Below the pieces are notes generated by a model that saw only the letters and a program-made list of their open reading frames with translations, was not told the origin of the DNA and searched no databases. A program made the position numbers and the translations under genes. Source: SG8-30 sp963710135 (GTDB lineage Bacteria > Pseudomonadota > Gammaproteobacteria > Steroidobacterales > Steroidobacteraceae). Taken from it: a stretch of DNA of 64,000 nt. The DNA lies in NCBI GenBank assembly GCA_963710135.1, contig CAVPYY010000006.1, positions 496,001-560,000 on the forward strand, read 5' to 3'. Positions within the stretch are counted from its first letter, which is position 1; every line of letters begins with the position of its first letter. Shown here one piece after another: positions 18,581 through 26,968 of this stretch.

Positions 18581-21244
18581 TCAGCACGTCAGCGGATCGG
18601 GCTTGGCGGGATCGATGCCGAACTTGCGCATGGCTGCAGCCACCGAGCCCGCGTCGACCTTGCCCTCCTCGGCCAGCGCCTTCAGTGCCGCGATGGTGAT
18701 CCAGTGGCGATCCACCTCGAAGAAGCTGCGCAACGCCGCGCGCGCGTCGCTGCGCCCGTAGCCGTCCGTGCCCAGCACGGCATAGCGGCCGGGCACCCAC
18801 TGGCGGATCTGGTCGGGCACCGTCTTGATGTAGTCCGAGGCCGCGATGAACGGGCCGTCGCGCTCGCCCAGGCACTGGCGGACGTAGGGCACGCGCTGCG
18901 CGGCGCCCGGGTGCAGCAGGTTCTCGCGCTCGCAGGCGAGTGCCTCGCGGCGCAGCTCGCTGTAGCTGGTCACGCTGTAGACATCGGCCGGCACGCCGAA
19001 CTCCGTTTCGAGCAGTTCGGCGGCTGCCAGCACCTCCCGCAGGATCGTTCCGGATCCGAACAGGGTGGCCCGGACCTTGCCGCGGCCACCGATGTGCAGC
19101 AGATACATGCCGTTGACGATTCCCCGCTCGACACCGCTCGGCATCGGCGGATGGGCGTAGTTCTCGTTCATCGCCGTGACGTAGTAGAAGACGCTCTGCT
19201 GCTCGGCGTACATGCGCCGCAGGCCGTCCTGCATGATCACCGCGAGTTCGTACGCAAAGCACGGATCGTAGGCGATGCAGTTCGGAATCACCGACGCGAG
19301 CAGGTGACTGTGGCCGTCCTGGTGCTGCAGGCCCTCGCCCGCCAGCGTCGTGCGCCCGGCGGTGGCGCCGATCAGGAAGCCGCGCGCCTGCATGTCGCCG
19401 GCCGCCCAGGCGAAGTCGCCGACCCGCTGGAAGCCAAACATCGAGTAGAAGATGTACATCGGGATCATGTTGATCCCGTGATTGGCGTACGCGGTGCCGG
19501 CCGCCATCCACGAGCAGAAGGCGCCAGCCTCGTTGATGCCCTCCTCCAGGATCTGCCCTTTGCGATCCTCGCGGTAGTACATGAGCTGGTCCGCGTCCTG
19601 CGGCGTGTACAGCTGCCCCACTGAAGAGTAGATGCCGACCTGGCGGAACAGGCCCTCCATGCCGAAGGTGCGCGCCTCGTCAGGCACGATCGGCACGACG
19701 TGCTTGCCGATGTTCTTGTCCTTGAGCAGCGTGGTGAGCACGCGCACGAAGGCCATGGTGGTGGAGATCTCGCGCCCGCCCGTGCCCTCCAGCAGGCCCT
19801 TGAACACTTCGAGCGCGGGCACCTGCAATGGCGGCGCCTCGTTGCGGCGCACGGGCAGGTAGCCGCCCAGCGCGCGGCGATGCTCGTGCAGGTAGCGCAT
19901 CTCCGGACTGTCGTCCTCGGGCTTGCGGAACGGCAGGGTCTCGATGTCCTGGTCCGTGACCGGGATGTTGAAGCGGTCGCGAAACGCCTTCAGCGCCTCG
20001 TCGTCGAGCTTCTTCTGCTGGTGGGTGATGTTCTGCGCCTCGCCGGCGCGGCCCATCCCGTAGCCCTTGACCGTCTTGGCGAGAATGACCGTCGGCCGGC
20101 CACGATGCGCCATGGCGGCGGAATACGCGTTCCAGACCTTGCGGGAGTCGTGGCCGCCGCGGTTGAGGCGCCAGATCTCGTCGTCGGACATGTTGGCGAC
20201 CAGCTCGCGAAGCTCCGGATACTTGCCGAAGAAGTTGTCGCGCGTGAAGGCGCCGCCCTTGGCCTTGAAGGCCTGGTACTCGCCGTCCACGGCCTCTTCC
20301 ATGCGCTGGCGCAGCAGCCCGGCCGTGTCCCGCGCCAGCAGCTGGTCCCAGCGGCTGCCCCAGATCACCTTGATGACGTTCCAGCCAGCTCCCAGGAAGG
20401 CCGCCTCGAGCTCCTGAATGATCTTGCCGTTGCCGCGCACGGGCCCGTCGAGACGCTGCAGATTGCAGTTGATGACGAAGACCAGGTTGTCGAGTTTCTC
20501 GCGCACGGGCAGCGTCAGCGCGCCCATCGACTCGGGCTCGTCCATCTCCCCGTCGCCGAGGAAACACCAGACCTTCTGATCGGAGGCAGGCGTCAGGCCG
20601 CGGTGCTCCAGATACCGGTTGAAGCGGGCCTGCATGATCGCCTGCATCGGGCCCAGACCCATCGATACCGTCGGAAACTGCCAGAAGTCCGGCATCAGCC
20701 AGGGATGCGGGTAGGACGACAGGCCCTGGCCACCGACTTCCTGGCGGAAGTGGCGCAACTGCGATTCGCTCAGTCGTCCTTCCAGATAAGCCCTGGCGTA
20801 GATGCCCGGGCTGGAATGTCCCTGGACGAATACCAGGTCGCCCGGATGCTTGCGGCTCGGGGCACGCCAGAAGTGGTTGAAGCCCACCTCGTACAAGGTG
20901 GCCGAGGATGCATACGTCGCGATATGCCCGCCGTACTCGGAGCTGGTGCGATTCGCGTTGACGACCATCGCCATGGCGTTCCAGCGAATGTAGGCTTCGA
21001 TGCGCCGCTCGATCGCGCGGTCGCCCGGATAAGGCCGCTCCTGGCCCACGGCGATGCTGTTCAGATAGGCGGTATTGGCCCGAAATGGCAGATAGGCGCC
21101 GGAGCGGCGCGTGTGGTCGATCATGCGCTCCAGCAGGAAGTGAGCGCGCTCCGCTCCATCGGCTTTCAAAACCGAGTCGATCGACTCGAGCCACTCCTGG
21201 GTCTCGAGTGGATCGGCGTCGTCAACGTTGCGGCTTTCTGCCAT
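18581..21244 (-). CDS. aceE: pyruvate dehydrogenase E1 component
   Basis: Thiamine-diphosphate enzyme that decarboxylates pyruvate and acetylates the E2 lipoyl group; homodimeric type. With the ATG at 21244 the protein is 887 aa, the same length as E. coli AceE. The ThDP-binding segment GDGEMDEPES and the following NCNLQRLDGPVRGN block are present, as is the HSSPGIYARAYLEGR region near residue 140. AAGGAG lies a few bases upstream of the ATG. First gene of the PDH operon, divergent from the M17 peptidase gene across about 195 bp. Confidence 0.96.
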   Translation of the reverse strand: MAESRNVDDADPLETQEWLESIDSVLKADGAERAHFLLERMIDHTRRSGAYLPFRANTAYLNSIAVGQERPYPGDRAIERRIEAYIRWNAMAMVVNANRTSSEYGGHIATYASSATLYEVGFNHFWRAPSRKHPGDLVFVQGHSSPGIYARAYLEGRLSESQLRHFRQEVGGQGLSSYPHPWLMPDFWQFPTVSMGLGPMQAIMQARFNRYLEHRGLTPASDQKVWCFLGDGEMDEPESMGALTLPVREKLDNLVFVINCNLQRLDGPVRGNGKIIQELEAAFLGAGWNVIKVIWGSRWDQLLARDTAGLLRQRMEEAVDGEYQAFKAKGGAFTRDNFFGKYPELRELVANMSDDEIWRLNRGGHDSRKVWNAYSAAMAHRGRPTVILAKTVKGYGMGRAGEAQNITHQQKKLDDEALKAFRDRFNIPVTDQDIETLPFRKPEDDSPEMRYLHEHRRALGGYLPVRRNEAPPLQVPALEVFKGLLEGTGGREISTTMAFVRVLTTLLKDKNIGKHVVPIVPDEARTFGMEGLFRQVGIYSSVGQLYTPQDADQLMYYREDRKGQILEEGINEAGAFCSWMAAGTAYANHGINMIPMYIFYSMFGFQRVGDFAWAAGDMQARGFLIGATAGRTTLAGEGLQHQDGHSHLLASVIPNCIAYDPCFAYELAVIMQDGLRRMYAEQQSVFYYVTAMNENYAHPPMPSGVERGIVNGMYLLHIGGRGKVRATLFGSGTILREVLAAAELLETEFGVPADVYSVTSYSELRREALACERENLLHPGAAQRVPYVRQCLGERDGPFIAASDYIKTVPDQIRQWVPGRYAVLGTDGYGRSDARAALRSFFEVDRHWITIAALKALAEEGKVDAGSVAAAMRKFGIDPAKPDPLTC

Positions 21245-21384
21245 CGAAGTGGCTCCTTGTCGTGCCGGATTGCGGCACGCGTGGCGCGCCCTCGCGCAAT
21301 CCAGCGCCGGTCTGCGGGCAGTTGCCAGCTGGGCGCGAACCCGCTGCCCTCGAAGGGCGCGACCCGCGGAATTCCGCAAGCCGG

Positions 21385-21413
21385 TTCTTATGGCTAGGCA
21401 GGCGCGATATGAT
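21385..21413 (+). promoter_or_regulatory. candidate promoter for the M17 peptidase-pyrC-rnt operon
   Basis: TTCTTA (21385-21390) and TATGAT (21408-21413) are separated by 17 bp, a good sigma-70 arrangement pointing towards the peptidase gene. A perfect 12-bp palindrome GCGGAATTCCGC lies just upstream at 21366-21377, between the divergent aceE and peptidase genes. Whether it is an operator for either gene is unknown. Confidence 0.45.
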
Positions 21414-21439
21414 CACGGTCCAGCTCTCGCCGGTCAAGG

Positions 21440-22957
21440 TTGCCCACGTTGCCCTCGCTGCTCCCGCCAACGCGCCGCCCGCGCCTGGAAAACACCCAAT
21501 CCCGGCTGACCGACGCGTTGCTCGAACGGCTGGACGTGCTCCTGCTGCTCATACCCGCCGGAAATGCACGCGCTGAACTCGAGAAGCTGCCCTGCGCCGG
21601 AACTTTGCTCGCGCAATTCGACCGCCGCGAGCGGCCTGCCGGGTCCGTGTTCTCCGCCCGGCTGCCCAACGCGACCCAGACGCTGGTCAGGGTCGGGCTG
21701 TTGCCGGCCGCAGCATCGTCCTTCGCCACGCTGGAACTGTGCGGAGCGCTGTGCAAGGCGATCTCCGAGGAAGCCCCGCGCCGGCTTGGAGTGTTGGCCG
21801 CGGGCCTGCCGGCGGCCGCGGAGACCGCCGCCATCGACAGCGCCACGGCGGCGATCTGGGCGGCGACGTTTTGCTTGCCGAGTTTCAAGTCGCAGGACAC
21901 CGCGGCGGCGCCCGTCGGCATCGTGCCCATCACCCGCCGGAAGCTCGACAGGCAACGGCTCACGATCGTTGCCGAAGGGACGGACATGGTCAGGTGGTTC
22001 ACCGCCATGCCGCCCGACCGCCTGCACCCGGGGGCTTACCGGCGCGCCGCCCAGCAGCTCGCTCGGCGCCATGGCCTGACCGCACGGTTCCACGGGGAGG
22101 CGGCACTCAAGCGCATGGGCGCCGGCGCGTTCCTCGCCGTGACGCGCGGCAGCCCGCGGCGCGACGCGGGCATCCTGCACCTGCGCTACCGGCCGCGCGC
22201 CACCACGGGAAAGCGGCCCATCGCGCTGGTAGGCAAGGGCCTGTGCTTCGACACCGGCGGCACGAACCTCAAGTCGCACAAGTCCATGCTGGACATGCAC
22301 ACGGACATGTCGGGCAGCGCGGTCGCGTTGGCCGCGATCGTCGCGCTGGCACGGCTCGGCTACGACCATCCGGTCGATGCCTGGCTCGCCCTTGCCGAGA
22401 ACCGCATTGGCGCCGACGCCTACCAGCCACAAGACGTCGTGACGGCCATGAACGGCACGACCATACAAGTCATCCACACCGACGCCGAGGGACGCATGGT
22501 GCTGGCTGACACCCTCGCGCTGGCATCGCGTTCACGGCCGGCGGCCATCATCGACTTCGCTACCCTCACCGGCGCCTGTGTCACCGCGCTGACCGACCGC
22601 TACAGCGGCGCGTTTACCGCGGACACGGACTGGCGGCCGGGCATCGAGCGTGCCGGCCAGCAGAGCGGCGAGCGCGTCTGGTGCATGCCCGTGGACGACG
22701 ACTTCGACAAGGACCTCGAGAGCAAGGTCGCCGATGTCATCCAGTGCCGCGTGGACGGCCACGGCGACCACATCTACGCGGCGCGCTTCCTCAAGCGCTT
22801 CGTTGCGCCCGGCATACCGTGGCTGCATGTCGACCTGTCCGCCGCGACGCGGGCCGGCGGGCTGGCCCACGTGCCGACTGACGTCACCGGCTTCGGCCTG
22901 CGCTTCGTGACGAGCCTGCTGCTTGACGAGGCATTGCCCGGGAAAGGTGCCGCTTGA
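21440..22957 (+). CDS. leucyl aminopeptidase family (M17) protein
   Basis: Metallopeptidase of the cytosol aminopeptidase family, about 505 aa. The C-terminal catalytic domain has the M17 metal-binding blocks GKGLCFDTGG (about 270), LDMHTDMSGSA (about 290) and the signature HTDAEGRM (about 350), where canonical PepA has NTDAEGRL. The N-terminal domain is divergent. The listed start is a TTG with no good ribosome site; the true start is uncertain and could be further downstream. The stop overlaps the pyrC TTG start by 4 bp. Likely a cytosolic peptidase for peptide turnover. Confidence 0.85.
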   Translation: MPTLPSLLPPTRRPRLENTQSRLTDALLERLDVLLLLIPAGNARAELEKLPCAGTLLAQFDRRERPAGSVFSARLPNATQTLVRVGLLPAAASSFATLELCGALCKAISEEAPRRLGVLAAGLPAAAETAAIDSATAAIWAATFCLPSFKSQDTAAAPVGIVPITRRKLDRQRLTIVAEGTDMVRWFTAMPPDRLHPGAYRRAAQQLARRHGLTARFHGEAALKRMGAGAFLAVTRGSPRRDAGILHLRYRPRATTGKRPIALVGKGLCFDTGGTNLKSHKSMLDMHTDMSGSAVALAAIVALARLGYDHPVDAWLALAENRIGADAYQPQDVVTAMNGTTIQVIHTDAEGRMVLADTLALASRSRPAAIIDFATLTGACVTALTDRYSGAFTADTDWRPGIERAGQQSGERVWCMPVDDDFDKDLESKVADVIQCRVDGHGDHIYAARFLKRFVAPGIPWLHVDLSAATRAGGLAHVPTDVTGFGLRFVTSLLLDEALPGKGAA

Positions 22958-24000
22958 ACAGTCTGACCATCACCCGACCCGACGACTGGCACCTGCACCT
23001 GCGTGACGGCCCCGCGCTCGGGTCGGTGGTCGCCTTCACGGCGGCGCGCTTTCAGCGCGCCATCGTCATGCCGAATCTCCGGCCGCCGGTGACGACCACC
23101 GCGCAGGCGGAGGCCTACCGGCAGCGCATTGTCGCTGCCTTGCCCGCGGGCTCCTCATTCCAGCCGCTGATGACGCTGTACCTGACCGACAACACTCCAC
23201 CCGGGGAGGTCGACCAGGCCAAGGCCAGCGGCGTGGTGTTCGGCTTCAAGTACTACCCGGCCGGCGCCACCACCAATTCCGATTCGGGCGTGACTTCCCT
23301 GGAGCGGACATTTCCGGTGCTGGAGCGCATGGAAGAGCTTGGCGTCGTGCTGCAGCTGCACGGTGAGGTCACCGACTCCGGCGTCGATATCTTCGATCGC
23401 GAGCGCGTGTTCATCGAGCAGCATCTCGACCGGATCGTGGCGCGCTTCCCCCGTCTGAAGATCGTCCTGGAGCACATCTCGACCCGCGACGGCATCGAGT
23501 TCGTGGGGGCACAGGGCGCGCAGGTCGCAGGCACGCTGACGCCGCAGCACTTGCTGCTGAATCGCAACGCCATGCTGGTCGGCGGGATCCGGCCGCACCT
23601 CTATTGCCTGCCAATACTCAAGCGGGAACGCGACCGCGCCGCACTGATCGAAGCGGCCATCAGCGGCAGCCCCAAGTTCTTTCTGGGCACGGACAGCGCT
23701 CCGCACGCGCGCGATACGAAGGAAGCCAGCTGCGGCTGTGCGGGGGTGTTCTCCGCGCACGCCGCCATCGAGTTGTACGCGGAGGCCTTCGAGGAGGCCG
23801 GCGCGCTGGCGCGGCTGGAGCCATTCGCCAGCCACTTCGGCGCGGACTTCTACGGCCTGCCGCGAAATCCCGGAACCGTCACGCTCGTTCGCGAGACATG
23901 GCAGCCACCCGCGGCGTATCCGTTCGGGGATGCCGAGATCGTCGGCATGCGGGCCGGCGAGCCGATCCGCTGGCGGCTCGACGCGGCGCCCGGCGCATGA
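22954..24000 (+). CDS. pyrC: dihydroorotase
   Basis: Third step of pyrimidine synthesis, interconverting carbamoyl aspartate and dihydroorotate. It belongs to the class II (E. coli PyrC-like) group at 348 aa. Visible metal/active-site blocks: HLHLRDG (about 11-17), NLRPPV, the carboxylated Lys in GFKYYPAGATTNS (about 95), LHGEV and LEHIST. The TTG start overlaps the upstream stop and is preceded by GGAAAGG. The 3' end overlaps rnt (ATGA). Confidence 0.95.
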   Translation: MNSLTITRPDDWHLHLRDGPALGSVVAFTAARFQRAIVMPNLRPPVTTTAQAEAYRQRIVAALPAGSSFQPLMTLYLTDNTPPGEVDQAKASGVVFGFKYYPAGATTNSDSGVTSLERTFPVLERMEELGVVLQLHGEVTDSGVDIFDRERVFIEQHLDRIVARFPRLKIVLEHISTRDGIEFVGAQGAQVAGTLTPQHLLLNRNAMLVGGIRPHLYCLPILKRERDRAALIEAAISGSPKFFLGTDSAPHARDTKEASCGCAGVFSAHAAIELYAEAFEEAGALARLEPFASHFGADFYGLPRNPGTVTLVRETWQPPAAYPFGDAEIVGMRAGEPIRWRLDAAPGA

Positions 24001-24707
24001 ACGAGGGCCCGCGCAATCCGGTCGGCAAGCGCTTCCGCGGCTTCCTGCCGGTTATCGTCGACGTCGAGACGGGCGGCTTCGTCAGTGCGACCGACGCGTT
24101 GCTGGAAATCGCGGCGGTGCTGGTCGAACTGGGGGAAGACGGCTATCTGCGCCGCGGCGACACCTTCCGCTACCACGTACGCCCGTTCGAGGGCGCCCGG
24201 CTCGATCCCGCCTCCCTTGCGGTCAACGGCATCGATCCATGGCACCCGCTGCGCCCCGCCATCGACGAGAAGGACGCCCTCGCCGCGATATTCAAGGAGA
24301 TCCGGCGCGCCGTTCGCGAGGAGGAGTGCACGCGCGCGATCCTGGTGGGACACAACTCCTCATTCGATCTCGGTTTCGTGAACGCCGCGGCGACTCGTGC
24401 CGGCATCAAGCGCAATCCGTTCCATCCGTTCTCGAGTTTCGACACGGCGACACTCGCGGGTGTCGCCTACGGTCAAACGGTGCTGTCGCGCGCGGCGCTG
24501 GCGGCCGGAATCGAGTGGGACACGGAAGCGGCGCACTCCGCCGCCTACGACGCCGAGCGCACGGCGGATCTGTTCTGCGCCATCTGCAACCAGTTCCGGC
24601 CCCTCTATGAGGCCGGGCTGCGCCGCACCGCGGCGCGCGAGGACGACATGGAAGACCCGAGCCCGATGCTCGAACCCGCGGCGGAGGACGACGCGGGCGG
24701 CAAGTGA
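23997..24707 (+). CDS. rnt: ribonuclease T
   Basis: DEDDh 3'-5' exonuclease that trims tRNA and other stable RNA ends. The Exo I acidic pair is in VDVETGGF (about 22-29), Exo II in GHNSSFDLGFVN (about 120) and Exo III in HSAAYDAERTADLF (about 180). The ATG at 23997 overlaps the pyrC stop by 4 bp and gives 236 aa, somewhat longer than E. coli RNase T because of an acidic C-terminal tail. A pyrC-rnt-grx neighbourhood is common in pseudomonads. Confidence 0.94.
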   Translation: MNEGPRNPVGKRFRGFLPVIVDVETGGFVSATDALLEIAAVLVELGEDGYLRRGDTFRYHVRPFEGARLDPASLAVNGIDPWHPLRPAIDEKDALAAIFKEIRRAVREEECTRAILVGHNSSFDLGFVNAAATRAGIKRNPFHPFSSFDTATLAGVAYGQTVLSRAALAAGIEWDTEAAHSAAYDAERTADLFCAICNQFRPLYEAGLRRTAAREDDMEDPSPMLEPAAEDDAGGK

Positions 24708-24724
24708 CGCCAGCGAGGCTGGCG
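24708..24724. terminator. hairpin between convergent rnt and grxD
   Basis: CGCCAGC-GAG-GCTGGCG forms a perfect 7-bp stem with a 3-nt loop, directly after the rnt stop and just before the convergent grxD stop. There is no T-tract on either side, so termination efficiency is uncertain. Confidence 0.5.
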
Positions 24725-24741
24725 ATTCCCGGGACGGACGC

Positions 24742-25083
24742 TCAGGAAACGGCGCCGGCCTCTTCGAGCAACTGGCGCAGTTCACCGGACCGGAACATTT
24801 CCACGGTGATGTCGCAGCCACCCACCAGCTCGCCATTCACGTAGAGCTGCGGAAACGTCGGCCAGTTCGAGAACGACTTGAGGCCTTCGCGCACCTCCGG
24901 GTCCTCGAAGATGTTCACGTGCTTGAACGAGGCGCCACAGGCCTTCAATGCGGCCGCGGTCTGCGCCGAAAAACCGCACTGCGGGAAATCCGGGGTGCCC
25001 TTCATGAACAGCACCACCGGCGCCGAGGCGAGATGGTCCTTGATGCGCTGCACGACTTCGTCTTCGCTCATGTTTGTCTCCAT
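24742..25083 (-). CDS. grxD: monothiol glutaredoxin (Grx4 type)
   Basis: 113-aa monothiol glutaredoxin that in the known family carries [2Fe-2S] clusters with glutathione. The active-site CGFS is at about residues 33-36 within KGTPDFPQCGFS; the cis-Pro/GSH-binding segment FPQLYVNGELVGGCD follows near 71. It is convergent with rnt and followed upstream on the same strand by the DUF1289 gene at 19 bp. Confidence 0.95.
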   Translation of the reverse strand: METNMSEDEVVQRIKDHLASAPVVLFMKGTPDFPQCGFSAQTAAALKACGASFKHVNIFEDPEVREGLKSFSNWPTFPQLYVNGELVGGCDITVEMFRSGELRQLLEEAGAVS

Positions 25084-25102
25084 TGACCCGTCTGGCGGGT
25101 TT

Positions 25103-25294
25103 TCAAGCCGACGCGGCGCGAACGCCGTTCCGCCTGCGGTCCTCGGCGGCCCTGATCACGGCCCACTGTTCGGCCGGCCGCATGCGTATCCACCCCGCAA
25201 TCTCGTCCCGGCTGCGGAAGCAGCCGCGGCAGATGCCCTGAGTATCCAGTGAGCATACGTTGATGCAAGGCGAATGGGGCGCGGATGTTTCCAA
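25103..25294 (-). CDS. DUF1289 small Cys-rich protein
   Basis: 63-aa protein with the DUF1289 pattern SPCINVCSLD then GICRGCFRSRDEIAGW; the four Cys look like a metal-binding knuckle. Function is not known. The start is TTG at 25294. It is on the same strand as grxD and divergent from nadC; an iron- or redox-linked role is suggested only by the neighbour. Confidence 0.8.
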   Translation of the reverse strand: METSAPHSPCINVCSLDTQGICRGCFRSRDEIAGWIRMRPAEQWAVIRAAEDRRRNGVRAASA

Positions 25295-25369
25295 AATACG
25301 GCTCGCGGGGGCTTACAACGACAACGGGGCGCGGCGTACTCGGCCTGCGCCCCGACATATCGATCACAC

Positions 25370-25375
25370 TACAAT
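25370..25375 (+). promoter_or_regulatory. candidate -10 element for nadC
   Basis: TACAAT in a locally AT-rich patch about 77 bp upstream of the nadC ATG, between the divergent DUF1289 and nadC genes. The -35 is not convincing. Confidence 0.3.
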
Positions 25376-25451
25376 TATGCGCAGGCGTCGGCCGGACTTC
25401 AATGTTCGTGGGCCGGCGCCGCGCCGGATCCCCGCCGAGGAGTACGCCGAC

Positions 25452-26297
25452 ATGCCGAATGAGCCATCGCCGGACCTGGCCGAGTGCGTCCGCCGTGCCC
25501 TGGCCGAGGACATCGGATCCGGTGACCTGACCGCAAGCCTGGTGCCCGAGGACGCGCGGTCAACGGCCGCGATCCTGAGCCGGGAGCAGGCGGTGCTGGC
25601 GGGCCGGCCCTATGCCGAGGCCGCCTTCCGGCAGCTGGATCCGGGCGTGCGGATCGAGTGGCATGCCGACGATGGCGAACCGGTGGACGCAAACAGCGTG
25701 CTCTGCCGCATCCAGGGACGCGCCCGCGCAATGCTGACCGCAGAGCGCACTGCCCTCAATTTCCTGCAGACCCTGTCCGCCACGGCGACGCAGACCAGCC
25801 GTTACGTCGCGGCGGTTGCCGGCACGGGCTGCGTCGTACTGGACACGCGCAAGACCCTGCCCGGCCTGCGCACCGCGCAGAAGTACGCAGTGCGCTGCGG
25901 CGGAGCCCGCAATCATCGCATCGGGCTCTACGACGGGATCCTGATCAAGGAGAACCACATCGTCGCGGCGGGCTCGATCGCCGCCGCCGTCGCCGCGGCA
26001 CGCAAGGCCTCGGCTGCGGTACCGGTCGAGGTCGAAGTCGAGTCCCTCGCGCAACTCAGGGAGGCGCTCGAGGCCGGCGCCGACATCGTCATGCTCGACG
26101 AACTGTCGCTCGACGACATGCGCGCGGCGGTGGCGATCAATGCGGCGCACCCCCGGCGGGCCAAGCTCGAAGCGTCGGGCGGTGTCGACCTGACGACGGT
26201 ACGGTCGATCGCGGAGACCGGCGTGGACTATGTCTCGGTCGGCGGGCTCACCAAGCACGTGCGCGCGATCGACCTGTCGATGCGCTTCGAGGACTGA
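25452..26297 (+). CDS. nadC: nicotinate-nucleotide pyrophosphorylase (carboxylating)
   Basis: Quinolinate phosphoribosyltransferase; converts quinolinate and PRPP to nicotinate mononucleotide in de novo NAD synthesis. Typical blocks are EDIGSGDLT near residue 20, TAERTALNFLQ near 100, DTRKTLPGLR near 135, GLYDGILIKENH near 158 and EASGGV near 240. With the ATG at 25452 it is 281 aa, the normal length, and GAGGAG lies upstream. No nadA or nadB is present in the window. Confidence 0.95.
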   Translation: MPNEPSPDLAECVRRALAEDIGSGDLTASLVPEDARSTAAILSREQAVLAGRPYAEAAFRQLDPGVRIEWHADDGEPVDANSVLCRIQGRARAMLTAERTALNFLQTLSATATQTSRYVAAVAGTGCVVLDTRKTLPGLRTAQKYAVRCGGARNHRIGLYDGILIKENHIVAAGSIAAAVAAARKASAAVPVEVEVESLAQLREALEAGADIVMLDELSLDDMRAAVAINAAHPRRAKLEASGGVDLTTVRSIAETGVDYVSVGGLTKHVRAIDLSMRFED

Positions 26298-26343
26298 GCC
26301 TGCGCCAGGCCCGGTGCTTTCTACGCGAGCCGTGGTACGACTC

Positions 26344-26403
26344 GTGCCTGGCGGGCTGCCTACACCGGCGGCCCCTTCCTGCGTTCGGGAGGCCAAGCTC
26401 ACT
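26344..26403 (+). repeat. 60-bp imperfect repeat, copy 1
   Basis: Starts GTGCCTGGCGGGCTGCCTAC and ends GCCAAGCTCACT. Matches 26450-26509 with about nine differences. Confidence 0.75.
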
Positions 26404-26449
26404 GAGCCCGAGGCCATCGTTCAGCCCACCTCGGTGATGCATCGGCCTG

Positions 26450-26509
26450 GTGCCCGGCGGGCTCCCTACTTCCGTGGCCCCTTCCTCCGTTCGGGAAGCC
26501 AAACTCACT
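26450..26509 (+). repeat. 60-bp imperfect repeat, copy 2
   Basis: Second copy, 106 bp downstream of the first. It contains the left arm of the 14-bp inverted repeat whose right arm is at 26512-26525, so it could fold into a strong hairpin that might act as a nadC terminator. Confidence 0.75.
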
Positions 26510-26591
26510 ACGGAAGGGGCCACGGTCGTCTTCGCCCGCCTGTGGCGCTTGCGCCTGATTCGTTGAGCCTCACCAAGGGTGCCTGCCCATC

Positions 26592-26758
26592 GCGCGGGTC
26601 GAGGACGACTGTAGGCCTCTTGCGAGCGACTTTGGCCTCCGGAGCGAGCAAGAGGCTCTACAGGAGTAGAGAGACCCGCGTCAGCGCGAGCGTTCCGCGG
26701 GGTGCCTCGACCGGTGGCAAGAGCCTGGAGGGGACAGTCCCCTGCGGGGACAGTCCCC
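26592..26758 (+). repeat. 167-bp structured direct repeat, copy 1
   Basis: Begins GCGCGGGTCGAGGACG and ends in two GGGGACAGTCCCC palindromes (26730-26742, 26746-26758). It contains an internal inverted repeat, CTGTAG-GCCTCTTGC against GCAAGAGGCTCTACAG (about 26609-26663, one bulged base), and an outer pair GGTCGAGG / CCTCGACC, so the unit could fold on itself. Confidence 0.9.
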
Positions 26759-26761
26759 GAA

Positions 26762-26928
26762 GCGCGGGTCGAGGACGACTGTAGGCCTCTTGCGAGCGAC
26801 TTTGGCCTCCGGAGCGAGCAAGAGGCTCTACAGGAGTAGAGAGACCCGTGTCAGCGCGAGCGTTACGCGGGGTGCCTCGACCGGTGGTAAGAGCCTGGAG
26901 GGGACAGTCCCCTGCGGGGACAGTCCCC
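26762..26928 (+). repeat. 167-bp structured direct repeat, copy 2
   Basis: Same unit shifted by exactly 170 bp, with only three differences from copy 1. The internal stem is unchanged in this copy. Two palindromes lie at 26900-26912 and 26916-26928, and a fifth, outside the unit, at 26946-26958. Confidence 0.9.
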
Positions 26929-26968
26929 AAGTCGGTGCCGCATCGGGGGACAGTCCCCAAGGCGAGCC

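Larger units (their letters stand above)
26298..26968. other. gene-free repeat region between nadC and the GGDEF/EAL gene
   Basis: About 670 bp with no convincing gene; open frames here are only shadows of the repeats. From left: a small hairpin GCCTG-CGC-CAGGC (26298-26310) just after nadC; two imperfect 60-bp copies (26344-26403 and 26450-26509); a 14-bp perfect inverted repeat CCGTGGCCCCTTCC / GGAAGGGGCCACGG (26472-26485 and 26512-26525); a 167-bp direct repeat in two copies; and five copies of GGGGACAGTCCCC. The convergent ends of nadC and the GGDEF/EAL gene bound it. Confidence 0.85.

Noticed and set aside
26592..26928. CRISPR array
   Set aside because: Only two long copies, no short unit with unique spacers and no cas gene.
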